Assembly: GCA_026770025.1 (NCBI GenBank)
Contig: JAMXDE010000008.1
Location: 1,054,001-1,118,000 of the forward strand
DNA length: 64,000 bases
Origin: Craspedostauros australis
Taxonomy: Eukaryota > Bacillariophyta > Bacillariophyceae > Mastogloiales > Achnanthaceae
Reading direction: 5' to 3'
In this document: piece after piece, positions 33,583-44,323 of the stretch
Layout: each line of letters begins with the position of its first letter
Position numbering within the stretch: position 1 is the stretch's first letter
The notes under the pieces: generated by a model
What the model saw: only the letters and a program-made list of their open reading frames with translations
Databases searched by the model: none
What the model was told of the DNA's origin: nothing
Translations under genes and position numbers: made by a program

Positions 33583-36500
33583 ATGGCCGCGGAAGCAGCA
33601 GCGGCGGCGCTGGACGGATCGTTTTCATCGGACTCAGATGACGAATTCCTGACGGTCCGAGATGACGGAAAGAAGTCGCTGGATCGCGAGGCTCTGATCC
33701 GAAAGAAGCTGCTTGAGAACTTCTACGGCAAGTCGGACGATCCCGACAATCACATCCTGCCATCGGGGTCCACGGACGATGATGACGATGACGATTCCGA
33801 CGACGATTACCGCAAGCATGGGCGAAGCGGACGCGCTGGAGAAGGCGACAGCGAGGACCTGGATTCGCCGCATTTCAGCGCGTTGGCGCACACGCGACGT
33901 CACGTGCTGGGCTCCAACGTGCACCAGCTGCTGGACATTGAGGAAGGCCTGGCGTGTCAGGTCCGCAGCTTGGATTCCTCCATGCAGACGCTGGTGTACG
34001 AGAACTACTCCCGCTTCATCGACGGCACGGATGCCATCCGCAGCATCGGGGTCAACGTGGAAGCCAACGAGGACGGCCTCAACCGTCTCTCCAGCAGCAT
34101 GCACACCATCAGCCGGACCTCCAAGGACATTGAGGACACGCTGGGGGAGCTGCGCGACAACGTGGTCGAGAAGCTGCGCGTCAAGCGTCTGCTGCAGCGC
34201 CTCGACACCCTGCTCAAGCTCCCCAAGACGCTCAACGGCTACATCCGCGCAGGCAAGTATCGTCTGGCTGCCAAGTCATACATCCAGGCGTACTCCATCC
34301 TCAGCAAGCATTCCACCGGCTTCGAGTCTTTGCAGCGCATCGAAACGGAGTGCGAGATGATCCTCAACAAGATGGTCGCAGAACTCAAGCACAAGCTCCT
34401 GCATTGGAGTGGACGTCATCATTTGCAGGGAGGCGACGGAGGGGGGTATTCTCACGACAACGATGATTACGACAACGACAACAACAGTCGTGATGATGAT
34501 GATGATGATGAAGAAGATCTCGATGCCGTCATTGAACTCAACGATGGTGCGAATGCCGGTGGAGGCGCCAAGCGTGGTGGCGAAGCGGCGGGAGAGACGG
34601 AAGAATTACCCATGCCGAATCCACCCAACAGCATCGCCGAAATATTCGAGTGCGCTGGTACGCCCATTCTCTTGTCGCAGTTTGGCGGCAACACTGCTGG
34701 CAATCCTCAATCTGCAGGCAGTCAGGATGGCGATGGAAGAGCTCAGGCCACACAAAAGGCACGCGTCGTGGTCGATCTGACGATGGAAGAATGCAAGGAG
34801 ATGGCGCTGGCAGCCTCGCTGCGTCAATTCGAAAGGATATTGGACACCCATCACATCGAATTGCAGGAAGCCAGAATGGGCGGAGCTATGTCCATGGACT
34901 TTGCCGATCCCACCGCCAACGTGCCGCAGCTCGCAGAGCCAACCAACAATGATGACCGCAGCCCCGAGAGTCTCATCCCCACCATCGTGCTCGACTCCAT
35001 CCTCGAAGCCACCAGCCTCTTTGCCTCCAACTTTGCCGTGGATAGAGTCACCTCCGACCACGACACGCAGTGCTTATCGGATTTCGTTTCGGAAGCATTT
35101 GGTTCCTTCCTCTACCACTGTCGTGGAGAGCTCCTTGATCGAACGGTCATGTCCAAGGCCGGCAGCGCCGCATTCCATGAACTCGAAGCGTACGGTGAGA
35201 CAAAGCCCACAAGCAGCACCGATGACGATGATGCCAAGCTGGAGGAGGAAGATGAGCGTGCTTATGAAGACATTCTGATGGCCCTCAACTCGTTGCTCGC
35301 GGCGGTTCGGCAACTGTCTTCCGGTCTGCAATCTTCGCAAATTGAATTCGATGAAGACCTCACAACGAGCCTCGTGGATCAGACGGTGGGGCTCACCGAG
35401 ACCATGGTGAGACGGAGGGTCGATCAAAAGTTCTACGCGTTGCGTCTGCGTGTCGTCAAGGATTGCTTCGCACCATTCTGCGACCGTGCATCGGAGGAAG
35501 AGAAGACTGAGACACCATCGCCAGATGGTGGCCAAGTTCTGCAGCTGGTCCAGATGGCAAGTATCGCTCTGTCCGATTCGCTCCAGCTCGTCGATGACAC
35601 GGTGCGAAGCATCCTCGGTGCGCCATCCGACGACACGGAGACCTCCGCAACCACCACCACCGACACGTCCATGCTCAAGCCAGCAGTGGAGGCCAGCACC
35701 AGGAAGTTTGCGTCGTGGCTGGCATCAGCCATCGAAATCCTTGCGGGGTGCGAATCCGGCCATGCCAACACCATGCTGGAGGTCAAATTCGAAGCTCTCG
35801 AAAACAACGACCAGCCAGACATGAACGATATCCTGCAGCTCACAACACACATCAACACAGCCCGGGACGATGTCAGCGAGTACTCCGCCGAAGGGCAGAT
35901 GGAAGCCATCGATCTGGTCGATGATGCGCTGTACGACTTGGTGGGGAAGCTCGACGCATCCAGCAAGCGCAACGTCCGACTGGATGTCACCCTCGCGTTG
36001 GCAGAGATGAGCCGCGTTGCGGAGCGCTCGGTCGTTGACAACATCGAGCAATGCATCGCAACCCACAGCGGCACTGGCAAGCAACGCAAGACGAAGGGAA
36101 TGTTCCCCAACGACGCCATTCAAGATGACGCGCAGGCGACATCGGAGTCATCACCGTCCAACCCGATGGCGCTCCGATTCCGGCTGGCCGCATCCCGTGC
36201 TCTTGGCATCTACGCGACCTCTCTAGGTTATGAGGCCTCGTCGCTGCTGTGCTCAGATATTCCTCAACTCACCTCCGATGAAGCACCCGATCCAGTTGGC
36301 CCGACCATATCCGCTGTCGACATGTTGGCGTTGGTGAAACAAGCGTCCGTGGATTGCGCCGATCTGTTCGGTGGGCCCAAAAGCGCCGCCCCGATGCCGG
36401 ATGAGCTGGAGGATCAGTTCTCCTTGCCAGGTGTGGGTGGAACGCGCTCTGGATTGGTCTTCGACGTCGAACGCATGCTCACCGAGAAGGTTGAGATTTA

Positions 36501-36903
36501 CCCGCATCCGCAGGAGATTGCGCACTTTACGAAGAATTCGATCGTCGCCACCATCTTCAAGGTGGCGTTCAAGAACGTCGCTGAGATTCTGCGCTTCCAC
36601 CAGCTGTCGGCGGCAGGGTACCGCCAGCTTCTTGTCAATTGCGAGTTCATGAAGTTCCTCCTTGTTCATTTCGTCAAGGACGAATTCATGACGGAGGGAT
36701 ACAACGCGCCGGCCGTCCTCGAACGCCTCGTCTCCGACACCTGCGCTGTTGGGCTGGATACCTGCAAGGAGCGCGAGTACTTCCTCGACGAAGACTCTGA
36801 CGTGCTGGTGAACGAGGCGAGGTCGGCAGTTCGTGCGTTCATGACCGAAGAAGGGGGAGACGCTGGCAAGGTGTCAACGTTTGCTATCCCAAAAGAGGAG
36901 TGA
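33583..36903 (+). CDS. VPS51: VPS51-like subunit of the GARP/EARP tethering complex
   Basis: The protein has 1,106 residues in a single exon, starting at the ATG in a good context (ccATGGcc). VPS51 is part of the tethers that bring endosome-derived vesicles to the Golgi and recycling endosomes. The N-terminus has IRKKLLENFYG (39-49), like the short motif before the VPS51 core that binds a Golgi SNARE in yeast. The core shows QLLDIEEGL, then SSMQTLVYENYSRFIDGTDA (132-151), the family's most conserved signature, followed by long helices typical of CATCHR-type tethers. Acidic Asp-rich inserts occur at about 64-75 and 290-320, the second encoded by a run of GAT repeats near 34,490-34,510. At 1,106 residues it is longer than the human protein (about 780), mainly through these inserts. 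The C-terminal third keeps the helical pattern. It runs convergently towards the bestrophin gene. Confidence 0.88.
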   Translation: MAAEAAAAALDGSFSSDSDDEFLTVRDDGKKSLDREALIRKKLLENFYGKSDDPDNHILPSGSTDDDDDDDSDDDYRKHGRSGRAGEGDSEDLDSPHFSALAHTRRHVLGSNVHQLLDIEEGLACQVRSLDSSMQTLVYENYSRFIDGTDAIRSIGVNVEANEDGLNRLSSSMHTISRTSKDIEDTLGELRDNVVEKLRVKRLLQRLDTLLKLPKTLNGYIRAGKYRLAAKSYIQAYSILSKHSTGFESLQRIETECEMILNKMVAELKHKLLHWSGRHHLQGGDGGGYSHDNDDYDNDNNSRDDDDDDEEDLDAVIELNDGANAGGGAKRGGEAAGETEELPMPNPPNSIAEIFECAGTPILLSQFGGNTAGNPQSAGSQDGDGRAQATQKARVVVDLTMEECKEMALAASLRQFERILDTHHIELQEARMGGAMSMDFADPTANVPQLAEPTNNDDRSPESLIPTIVLDSILEATSLFASNFAVDRVTSDHDTQCLSDFVSEAFGSFLYHCRGELLDRTVMSKAGSAAFHELEAYGETKPTSSTDDDDAKLEEEDERAYEDILMALNSLLAAVRQLSSGLQSSQIEFDEDLTTSLVDQTVGLTETMVRRRVDQKFYALRLRVVKDCFAPFCDRASEEEKTETPSPDGGQVLQLVQMASIALSDSLQLVDDTVRSILGAPSDDTETSATTTTDTSMLKPAVEASTRKFASWLASAIEILAGCESGHANTMLEVKFEALENNDQPDMNDILQLTTHINTARDDVSEYSAEGQMEAIDLVDDALYDLVGKLDASSKRNVRLDVTLALAEMSRVAERSVVDNIEQCIATHSGTGKQRKTKGMFPNDAIQDDAQATSESSPSNPMALRFRLAASRALGIYATSLGYEASSLLCSDIPQLTSDEAPDPVGPTISAVDMLALVKQASVDCADLFGGPKSAAPMPDELEDQFSLPGVGGTRSGLVFDVERMLTEKVEIYPHPQEIAHFTKNSIVATIFKVAFKNVAEILRFHQLSAAGYRQLLVNCEFMKFLLVHFVKDEFMTEGYNAPAVLERLVSDTCAVGLDTCKEREYFLDEDSDVLVNEARSAVRAFMTEEGGDAGKVSTFAIPKEE

Positions 36904-37155
36904 ATAGGTAAAGGAGAGGAAATCAAATTACGTCCTGCGCAAGACTCTCAACAGCACTTTGGCTCGTATTGGAGCAACGAATGCGGCTCGCGCGAGTATG
37001 GCATGGTACAGCCGTGACCAAGAAGGGCAGTTTGTCATGGTTGCACAATACGGTATAACGTGCATGATGTGTTCTGGCATTCAGGTACCAGAGCATTAGT
37101 ACAGTAATTATGAGGACCACTCAACGCCACATGATGTTCGGGAGTACACTGTGTG

Positions 37156-38277
37156 CTACAGTATTGGTATGTCCGTCGAAGATGGCATCTGCTGATACGA
37201 GGACATGTCGGAAGATGGCAGATCCACCGCATTCAATGCTTGGTCCGCCTCCGGCCTGTTTCCGCGTTGCTGGCTGAAGAACAGTCGTTTTTGGCTGGCG
37301 GTGGCCGTGACCTCATGTTGCAGGTCTTGCCGTATCGCCGCAATGACAGCCTCTGCCAAGCCGCCGACCTTGATATCGTGCGGACTGTCACCAAACGGTT
37401 GTGCCAGCTTGATGGAGACCAGCTCCAGCCCGACGAATCCGTACGTCAGAAAGAAGAGGAACAGCATCGCCGTCCAGACGCCCGAGAATGGCCCTTCCCG
37501 AAGCACGAGCGGCATCGTGAAGGTCCACAGGAATAGAAATGTGCGACCCATCTGCACCAACGACAGCGGTATCGACGTGGATGCCAGGTCCAGCAAATGA
37601 TTGTACTTTTGCATGAATTCGTTGAGTTTGTTCAGCAAGGTGATACGTTCCAGGAGCTGCAGATGCAGACCGTCGTAGATATGCAACCGCAACGACTGCA
37701 CCATCGTCAATGGATCCACCACCTTCGTGAGATCGGGCAACCCGTCGGCTTCGTTGCGTGCTAAGTAGCATGCCACATGCGAGTCCTGCACCACCATCCT
37801 CGTCTGATCGATGATGCCAATCGTCTTGTGCGCGCACACGGTTTGCCATCGATGGATGCTCTGTGCGTCCTGCGCAAAGACGTTTCCTGTGCTTTGCTTG
37901 CCGACGCTGTGCGCGCTGCCGCCGTTGATGCTGGCATTGGAGAAGGTCGCGATGAGCTGATTGAGTTCTCGCAAGCTCAGAAATGCGGATCCGACCAAGC
38001 TCCTTGCTAGCTTGAAACGTTCGTACGCCAAGTTGACCTTGGAGATGACGAGGAAGGACACCAGCAAGGTCATCAGACCATGGCCGTTGGGCGAGAAGCC
38101 GATGCGCCACTTGCAGCTGTCTTCCAGAAATTCCACGAGACCCAGCAGGAAGCAATTGAGGATGCAGAATGGCAGCACCGCAAACACGACGTTGCCTTCG
38201 AATTGGAAAAGCACGCCCCACAGCGTCATGGCGCTGCTGCGGAAGCTTGTCGTGTTGAGACTCCGTCGCTCCTGCAT
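37156..38277 (-). CDS. Bestrophin-like anion channel
   Basis: The protein has 373 residues in a single exon. Members of the bestrophin/RFP-TM family form pentameric anion channels; in algae they sit in thylakoid or other membranes and pass chloride or bicarbonate. Visible features are a hydrophobic segment at about 29-50, a second near 70-83, the ISKVNLAYERFKLAR stretch typical of the family after the second membrane helix, and two closely spaced hydrophobic segments near the C-terminal half (LFLWTFTMPLVL and TAMLFLFFLTYGFVGLELVS), followed by the conserved acidic-Pro stretch AQPFGDSPHDIKV. There is no clear presequence, so location is open; an upstream targeting exon could have been missed. 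The protein is shorter than animal bestrophins and about the size of plant VCCN1-type proteins. The start is followed closely upstream by an ATGG microsatellite. Confidence 0.82.
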   Translation of the reverse strand: MQERRSLNTTSFRSSAMTLWGVLFQFEGNVVFAVLPFCILNCFLLGLVEFLEDSCKWRIGFSPNGHGLMTLLVSFLVISKVNLAYERFKLARSLVGSAFLSLRELNQLIATFSNASINGGSAHSVGKQSTGNVFAQDAQSIHRWQTVCAHKTIGIIDQTRMVVQDSHVACYLARNEADGLPDLTKVVDPLTMVQSLRLHIYDGLHLQLLERITLLNKLNEFMQKYNHLLDLASTSIPLSLVQMGRTFLFLWTFTMPLVLREGPFSGVWTAMLFLFFLTYGFVGLELVSIKLAQPFGDSPHDIKVGGLAEAVIAAIRQDLQHEVTATASQKRLFFSQQRGNRPEADQALNAVDLPSSDMSSYQQMPSSTDIPIL

Positions 38278-38314
38278 GGTCTTATCACAATTGCTTTCAA
38301 ATCGTCATTCGAGT

Positions 38315-38354
38315 ATGGATGGATGGATGGATGGATGGATGGATGGATGGATGT
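38315..38354. repeat. ATGG tetranucleotide microsatellite
   Basis: About ten perfect ATGG/GGAT units lie roughly 40 bp upstream of the bestrophin start codon, probably inside its leader or promoter. Confidence 0.9.
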
Positions 38355-41300
38355 CAGGGTCAACTGTTGGATGTGAGCTGTACGATCTATTGCATGTACA
38401 ATACCGATGTGACTTGGTGGAAACTTGCGCTTTGCGATTGACGATGCCGATCGATCGTCATTGTTGGGAAAGTCCGATGCAGATTTTGGCGCCAACGTTT
38501 TGGCGATTTGTGTCAATGAAGGCACTGGTCTAGCTTCTTGTCATCATCGTGAATCAGACGCAGCACATGGGACTGGAATCTTTCCAAGGACAGTATCTTG
38601 CGCTTGGGACACATCGTGGTGGCGCCCTTCTTGTTTCGCGACAACAAGGACTCCTTGCCCTGGGAGGTTGCGGTATTGTTGGGATATCGCACCGTATTTC
38701 GGACATTATGCCGTATTGTCCGATTTTGAATACACATTGATCGTACTTTAGTTAACAGTTGTGCGCATATCGGACATTGTGAAATAGCACGTTATCCAAC
38801 GTTGGTCCTACATTATGTTCGTTTGTCCGTTCAATGAAAATCAGTTTTAGCCCAGATTCCTGGTTTCGAACTGCTGACCAAAGTAGGATGTGTTTCATGA
38901 TTTCCACCACAACATCAACAGCACCATCATCATCCGATGTGTTGATTGATAGGAGTTCTCTGTGTGGCCAACTGTACTATGTCTGAGGGAACGCACATTG
39001 CCACCGCACCAATGATTGCGTAGAATGATGCTGTGCCACAATCCATCGAGCAAGCAAATCGAACGAAACGCAAAACGTCATGCAATCGGACCGTGGTTTT
39101 GCCGGACCAAAAATGTCTTGACACAACACAGAGGAAATGTCAAGTCAAACCGTACCCGCACAATGCTTGTATCATTCTTGAGTGAACCACACAACAGCCA
39201 TTGCATCAGTGGTTGGGGGAATGTCACTGTGACCGCCACGGCACCATCACCTGCGGAAGCGGAGTTGCCCACGTAAACAGGCAACAACGACACCTGCGGG
39301 TGGAACATCTTGTGCGACTGAGGACTGCAAAGCACACAACAGTGGTTGCAAAGGCAGCAGCGCGCTGTCGTGTTCATCGCTGTGTCTCGTGAGATGACTG
39401 CGCTTCACCAGAATACTATTAATCGTGTCTCGAGTACAGCGTTGTTGGAGAGAGGAGTGCTGCTCGTGGTCGTTCGCAGTCGTACCGCAAATGTAGTTGC
39501 CTGGTGATACACCTGTCTGGTAATCGATGTTGCTTGTGATGTTGTGGATGATAGATCTTGCGCGCATCCCCCTTTCTGGTATCGGTATGATAGCGCCCAG
39601 TTCGTTGACACGTGCGCAGTTCAGGTCTTCCTGAGCAACCCCCGTTCTGCGCCGAAATGACGTGCGCAAACAGGGGTCGCCCACCACTGCTGACCTATGA
39701 CTATTGACAGAAAACAAAAAAAACAAATGGTCGTAAAGATAAAGCACTTTTACTTCTGTTGGTTTGCCATGACTGCCGTCGAATGTCAAACCGCAAGAGA
39801 ATGCCAGATTGCGCTCAACCTTGTGTGTGGCGAATCCTCCGCTGCGGTGATGGCGAGATGTGAATGATTAATTGTTGTCCTTCTTTGGTGTGGAACAGAA
39901 CGGACATGTCTCACGCAAGAACAACTCGTTTGTTGCCATGAGGATGATGGACGTCGTTGCTTCGTTGATGTTGTGTATGCAGGCATGTTTCCGCACTAGA
40001 CAGACACAAGTGCGTTGTTGTGGCAAACAGTCACGTCGCTATGAGGTCCAGTCGACGTCGTACGACGTTGGTCGGACCAGCATGCACAGCAAGCTGATCA
40101 ACATCCGACGTCAGTATGCAATCAGCTGACAAACATCATACATTGGTATGATGTATGTCTGACATGTGAATGACGTAATTGACATTTTTGCTAGAAGTAA
40201 GGCTAATCACGCAAATTTAGACACCCTCTGTAGAGATAACTATAATATTAATGGCACCAAAAGCGCCATTACGTGATAGGAGAGGCCTTCTTTGGTTATT
40301 CTATGTGTCTAGTTGCGAACTAATCATTCTGAGTGATCGCAGAGAGGGGTGGCAAGTTGCGCCTTCGAAACATGGAAAAACCCTGCCGCCGCAATGTCAT
40401 ACTTTACGGTAACATTGGTCTTACATTGGTCAAACATTGATCAGACATCAGATGACGTAGGTTGGTTGTTGAGATGACATGATCCGACGGAGGTACGACT
40501 TTGGTCGGATGTTGCAACGACATCGTCTTCCCCACGCAGTGTGTTGGAAAGGCGCGGCACACTGACATTCCACACGTCCAAGAAACACGAAGCAGCAGAC
40601 AGCCATTCTCCAACAACGCGTGCATGAACTTGACACTGGCTCGATGGTAACGGACAGAAGTGGTGGTCGCTGTACGAACTGGTGTCGGCGAAGAATGACC
40701 GTCTTTCTGTACATTGACGTACGAAGTTGGAATTTTGTTCGCAGATGCACGACTACGAGACATTTGTCATGGTCACAACAGGTGCTTGTGACAACACTTA
40801 TTTCCATTGCGTGTATCTCCGCTACCATCAATGCCCACACATAATGACCATCAGCAAGGAACAAATTATGTGACGGACATGTTTGTTCGGCACTACAACG
40901 TGGTGCGCTTGTTTTGCCTGTTACGTGTGATGTGGTGTGTGTTAGCAACAAGACCTGTTCAGACGCCCTTTCTCATGTGGTCGTGTAATCATGCAATCTA
41001 ACATCGGCAATGTCGAAGCCACAGGGAATCTACGAACATGTAGTGTGCCTGTGAATCGGTGACTTCCGCGAACTGTTGCGACCACAGCCAGCTATTATAC
41101 GCGACAAAAGGGGTATCGGGATAGAGAGGAACCTGCTGTGCTTCGTGTATCTTGTGATTTGGAATACAATTCATCACCAGGCGATCGCATGCAGCAAGGG
41201 TATTGCATGTCTGTCACAACACCCCTTCTCCATTGTATGTAGTATGGCGAGTCTGGTCTCTCGTCCATGTGGCAACAAAGAGAAAACATGCACAGAATAT

Positions 41301-42212
41301 CTGTGACCAACATTCGAAACAGCTCACTTGTCAAATGCCATGAAGCGAATGCAGCACAAGTTGTTCCATATGTGTAGTAGCTTCAATACCATGGTCAATG
41401 CTGACCGATCCAGGTGGTGCCTTACAGGTCCAGCATTCGAAGATAGAACTCTGATTGCAAACATCTTCAATGCTATCGATATCATGAATCGCATAGATGT
41501 CTCGATTACTTGTTTCCAACAAATAGCCAACCTTGAAGCAGGCATCTCACAATGACTGACGTGCTTGTTATTCCAGTCAACGATGTCAATTGTTGGAAGA
41601 AGTGTGAATGTAGCAACGAGAAGGAGGCCATTGATGCTCTTTGCCATCAAGTATACTCTACAATAATCAGTTCAGGTGATTTTATGGTGGACGAACATAC
41701 GATGGAAGTATGCTTTTGACATGGAGCAGTGCAACCGAGTGCGTGCCTAAGTACGATGTGCACTATTGTGCCAATCAAACTCAGGACTGCGTTTTCAGAA
41801 GTCTAACTTTGTGTCTACTTTGGGTAGACATTGGTCGTCTGTCGTGCATACGTCGGATTTTTGTGCGCACCGAAGTCTGCGGTGCGATTTCCAACAATAC
41901 CGCAACCTCCTGGATCCATTGTGGTGCCCTTGCTTTCGTGGTTCGTCCTGTTCACGCTCTCGACGTGTTGTGTTGTGGATCGCCGTGGTGGCGAGATGGG
42001 CGAGGAGTTCTCACAAGTACCTGTGTGTACCCGAGGCTGCGAGATACACACGAATACCACACAAGTGGACGACGCGCCCACCTTCGACCTCATTAGTAGC
42101 GAACTCACTCGGTCGTCGTTGTGATCATCGCCACCTGCACACACTGCACATAGATCGTCCTTCCATACTCGTATTACTATACTCTTGCCCAAGCACACAT
42201 TTTTGCGCAATC
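38355..42212. other. 3.9-kb gene-poor region
   Basis: No recognisable gene is present. Base composition is lower in GC than in the flanking genes. Open frames on the minus strand at 39,247-39,789 and 40,448-40,951 have no motif and lack convincing starts. There is a 9-bp perfect inverted repeat with a 4-nt loop (ACATCATAC at 40,133-40,141, GTATGATGT at 40,146-40,154) and several ACATTGGTC-like repeats around 40,410-40,440. It may hold old, unrecognisable mobile DNA. The right end contains the promoter of the carboxypeptidase gene. Confidence 0.45.
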
Positions 42213-44155
42213 ATGGCTGGCGTTGTCATGGGAAAGATGTTCTTCATGTCGTGGACGTCGGCAATCGCCGCGCTCTTCAACGCTGGCATCCATGCGAAGG
42301 GCAACAGCCTTGACAGAGAGGCCACAGAGACCAACGAACCAGCAGGTGCAGCTGCAGAAACAGAGAAGAGAATTCTGGATCCATCATTCTTTCAGAAGCA
42401 GAGCGACTTCATCACACACCTACCAGGATTGGGGTACGATCCAGGATTCAATCAGTACTCTGGCTACCTCAACGTGGATGAAGATCACGGGCGCCGGATC
42501 TTCTACTGGTACGTCGAGAGCCAGAGCAGCCCGGAACATGATCCGTTGGTGCTTTGGACCAACGGTGGTCCTGGCTGCAGCGGATTGCTGGGCTTTGGCG
42601 CGGAGCATGGACCGTTCCTCTTCACCAAGGACGGCCTGCTGTCTCCGAATCCATTCTCATGGAACAAGGTGGCCAACATGCTTTACATCGAACAACCCTC
42701 AGGCGTCGGATACTCCTACTCTGATACGCTTGACGACTACGTCACCAACGACGCCAACGCAGCAGCCGACAACTACGCTCTCATCGGCAAGTTCTTGGAA
42801 CGGTTTCCGGAACGACGCGCAAACGATTTCTACATCTCCAGTGAGAGCTACGGTGGTCACTACATGCCGCAACTCACCAAAGTTATTCTCGAAAACAACG
42901 AAGACGGAATGATCAACTTCAAGGGCATGTTGGTGGGCAATCCCTTCGTGGACTGGTTCACGAATGACCTCAGTCGCATCGAGACGTTCTACACGCACGG
43001 CTTGCTCTCGTGGCCGCACTACAAAAAGTGGATTCACCACTGTCACTCGGAGAAGAAGTTCTTCTCAAAGGCGAGTACGAGTATGCTTGGACTCATATCG
43101 AATGTGGAGTGGTGCTATTCCGCTGTTCTGCTGTTCCGCAATCGCTTTCCATTTCGTGGGTCTTTGCTGATAGTCCATGCGTGCTGTGTACTCGAAGAGA
43201 CTGTCGTTGCATGAGGGAAGCTTCGTGTATGATCCAAGAAACGCATCGCCGTTTACTCACACACAATGCTTCCAACCTCCTCGTGCTGCTTTCCGATGAA
43301 CGCAATTACTCTTCACCCTCTCCTCCATCGTCGTGCCAATACTGTTCGGCTCGATCAAACTCCCCTCTATTTCGTGCTTCTTGACTGTGTTGATAGAAAT
43401 GTGCAAAGTATGAAGAAGTGTTATGGCAGGAGATGGGCAACGGGATCAATCCGTACGCCGTCGACTATCCCATCTGCGTGGAACAGCCATCGGTCCTTCA
43501 GTCCTCTCCCATGGCTTCTGCGACGCTTGGAATGGATGGCTCAATGACCACGGTTGCCATGAAACACTCCACCAGCATGATTTCGGCACAGTCCAATAAC
43601 ATGTTTCGGCACTCCGTTCGTGCAAAGAGTCGCCAGCTGTCCGGTGAGGCCAATCCGCCATGGCTGCCACCTCAAGATGTCTATCATGCGTGCGCGGAGG
43701 AGTATACCGTGCTCTACCTCAACCGGCCCGATGTCATGGAGGCGTTGCACGTCAAGGCAGGTGGTGAAATCAAGTGGAAGCCATGCAGCGACAATGTGGA
43801 GTACGACTTCGACTCCTTTGCGGAGTCTCAGATTGATCTGTACGAGGATTTGATGGAGATGCTGGAGGAGCACCCCATCGACATCATGGTGTTCTCAGGC
43901 GATGATGATGCCATCTGCTCCACCGCTGGAACCCAGAAGTGGATCTGGGACATCGGAGTGGATCCCAAGCCTTCCAAGATGTGGCAGCCATGGATCGTGC
44001 AGAACCAAACCGCTGGTTACGTCACGGTCTTCGACGTCGACGGGCCTGGTTCGTTCACCTTTGTCACGGTGCACGGAGCCGGTCATGAAGTTCCCTGGTA
44101 CAGGCCAATGGAAGCACTTGAGATGCTCCAACGATACTTGAAAGGTGCTTGGTGA
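42213..44155 (+). CDS. Serine carboxypeptidase, peptidase family S10
   Basis: Proposed exons are 42213-43070 and 43397-44155, giving 538 residues. S10 enzymes remove C-terminal amino acids, usually in a vacuole or lysosome or after secretion. The first 30 residues look like a signal peptide or anchor. Family hallmarks are NGGPGCSG (117-124), the nucleophile S212 in SESYGGHY, D455 in VFSGDDDA and H516 in HGAGHEVP, so the triad is complete. The conserved YIEQPSGVGYSYS stretch is also present. The intron needs a non-standard donor: only GC at 43071 (AAG|GCGAGT) keeps the frame with the acceptor GATAG|AAATGTGCAAAG, which restores a Cys expected before INPY. GT donors at 43075 or 43081 with an acceptor before 43416 would also stay in frame but lose that Cys. 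The 3' end converges on the glycosylase gene, 168 bp away. Confidence 0.9.
43071..43396 (+). other. Probable GC-AG intron of the S10 carboxypeptidase gene
   Basis: The coding match stops after FFSK and resumes at KCAKYEEVLW. Donor AAG|GCGAGT and acceptor GATAG are the pair that keeps phase 0 and gives the family-like product. A TACGAGTA 8-mer lies inside at 43,076-43,083. Confidence 0.55.
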
Positions 44156-44323
44156 AGAATGGCTCTTGGATATCACCGTGGTAGAGCACGACGGAAAACA
44201 CAACCTCGTTTGGAAGCTTCACGACTATCTTCTCAATATCTGCCACATCTTGTGAGTCAAAATGAAAGTTAGTATTGCACACTGTTATGTGTTCTGCAAA
44301 ACAGTAGAATACTCAACTTTACG

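Noticed and set aside
38850-38895. Possible tRNA T-arm (GTTCGAA on the minus strand)
   Set aside because: The flanking bases do not form a T stem, and no A box or acceptor stem is present at the right distance.
39247-40951. Two minus-strand frames of 180 and 167 codons
   Set aside because: No ATG at the expected start in the first case, no motif in either, and biased composition.
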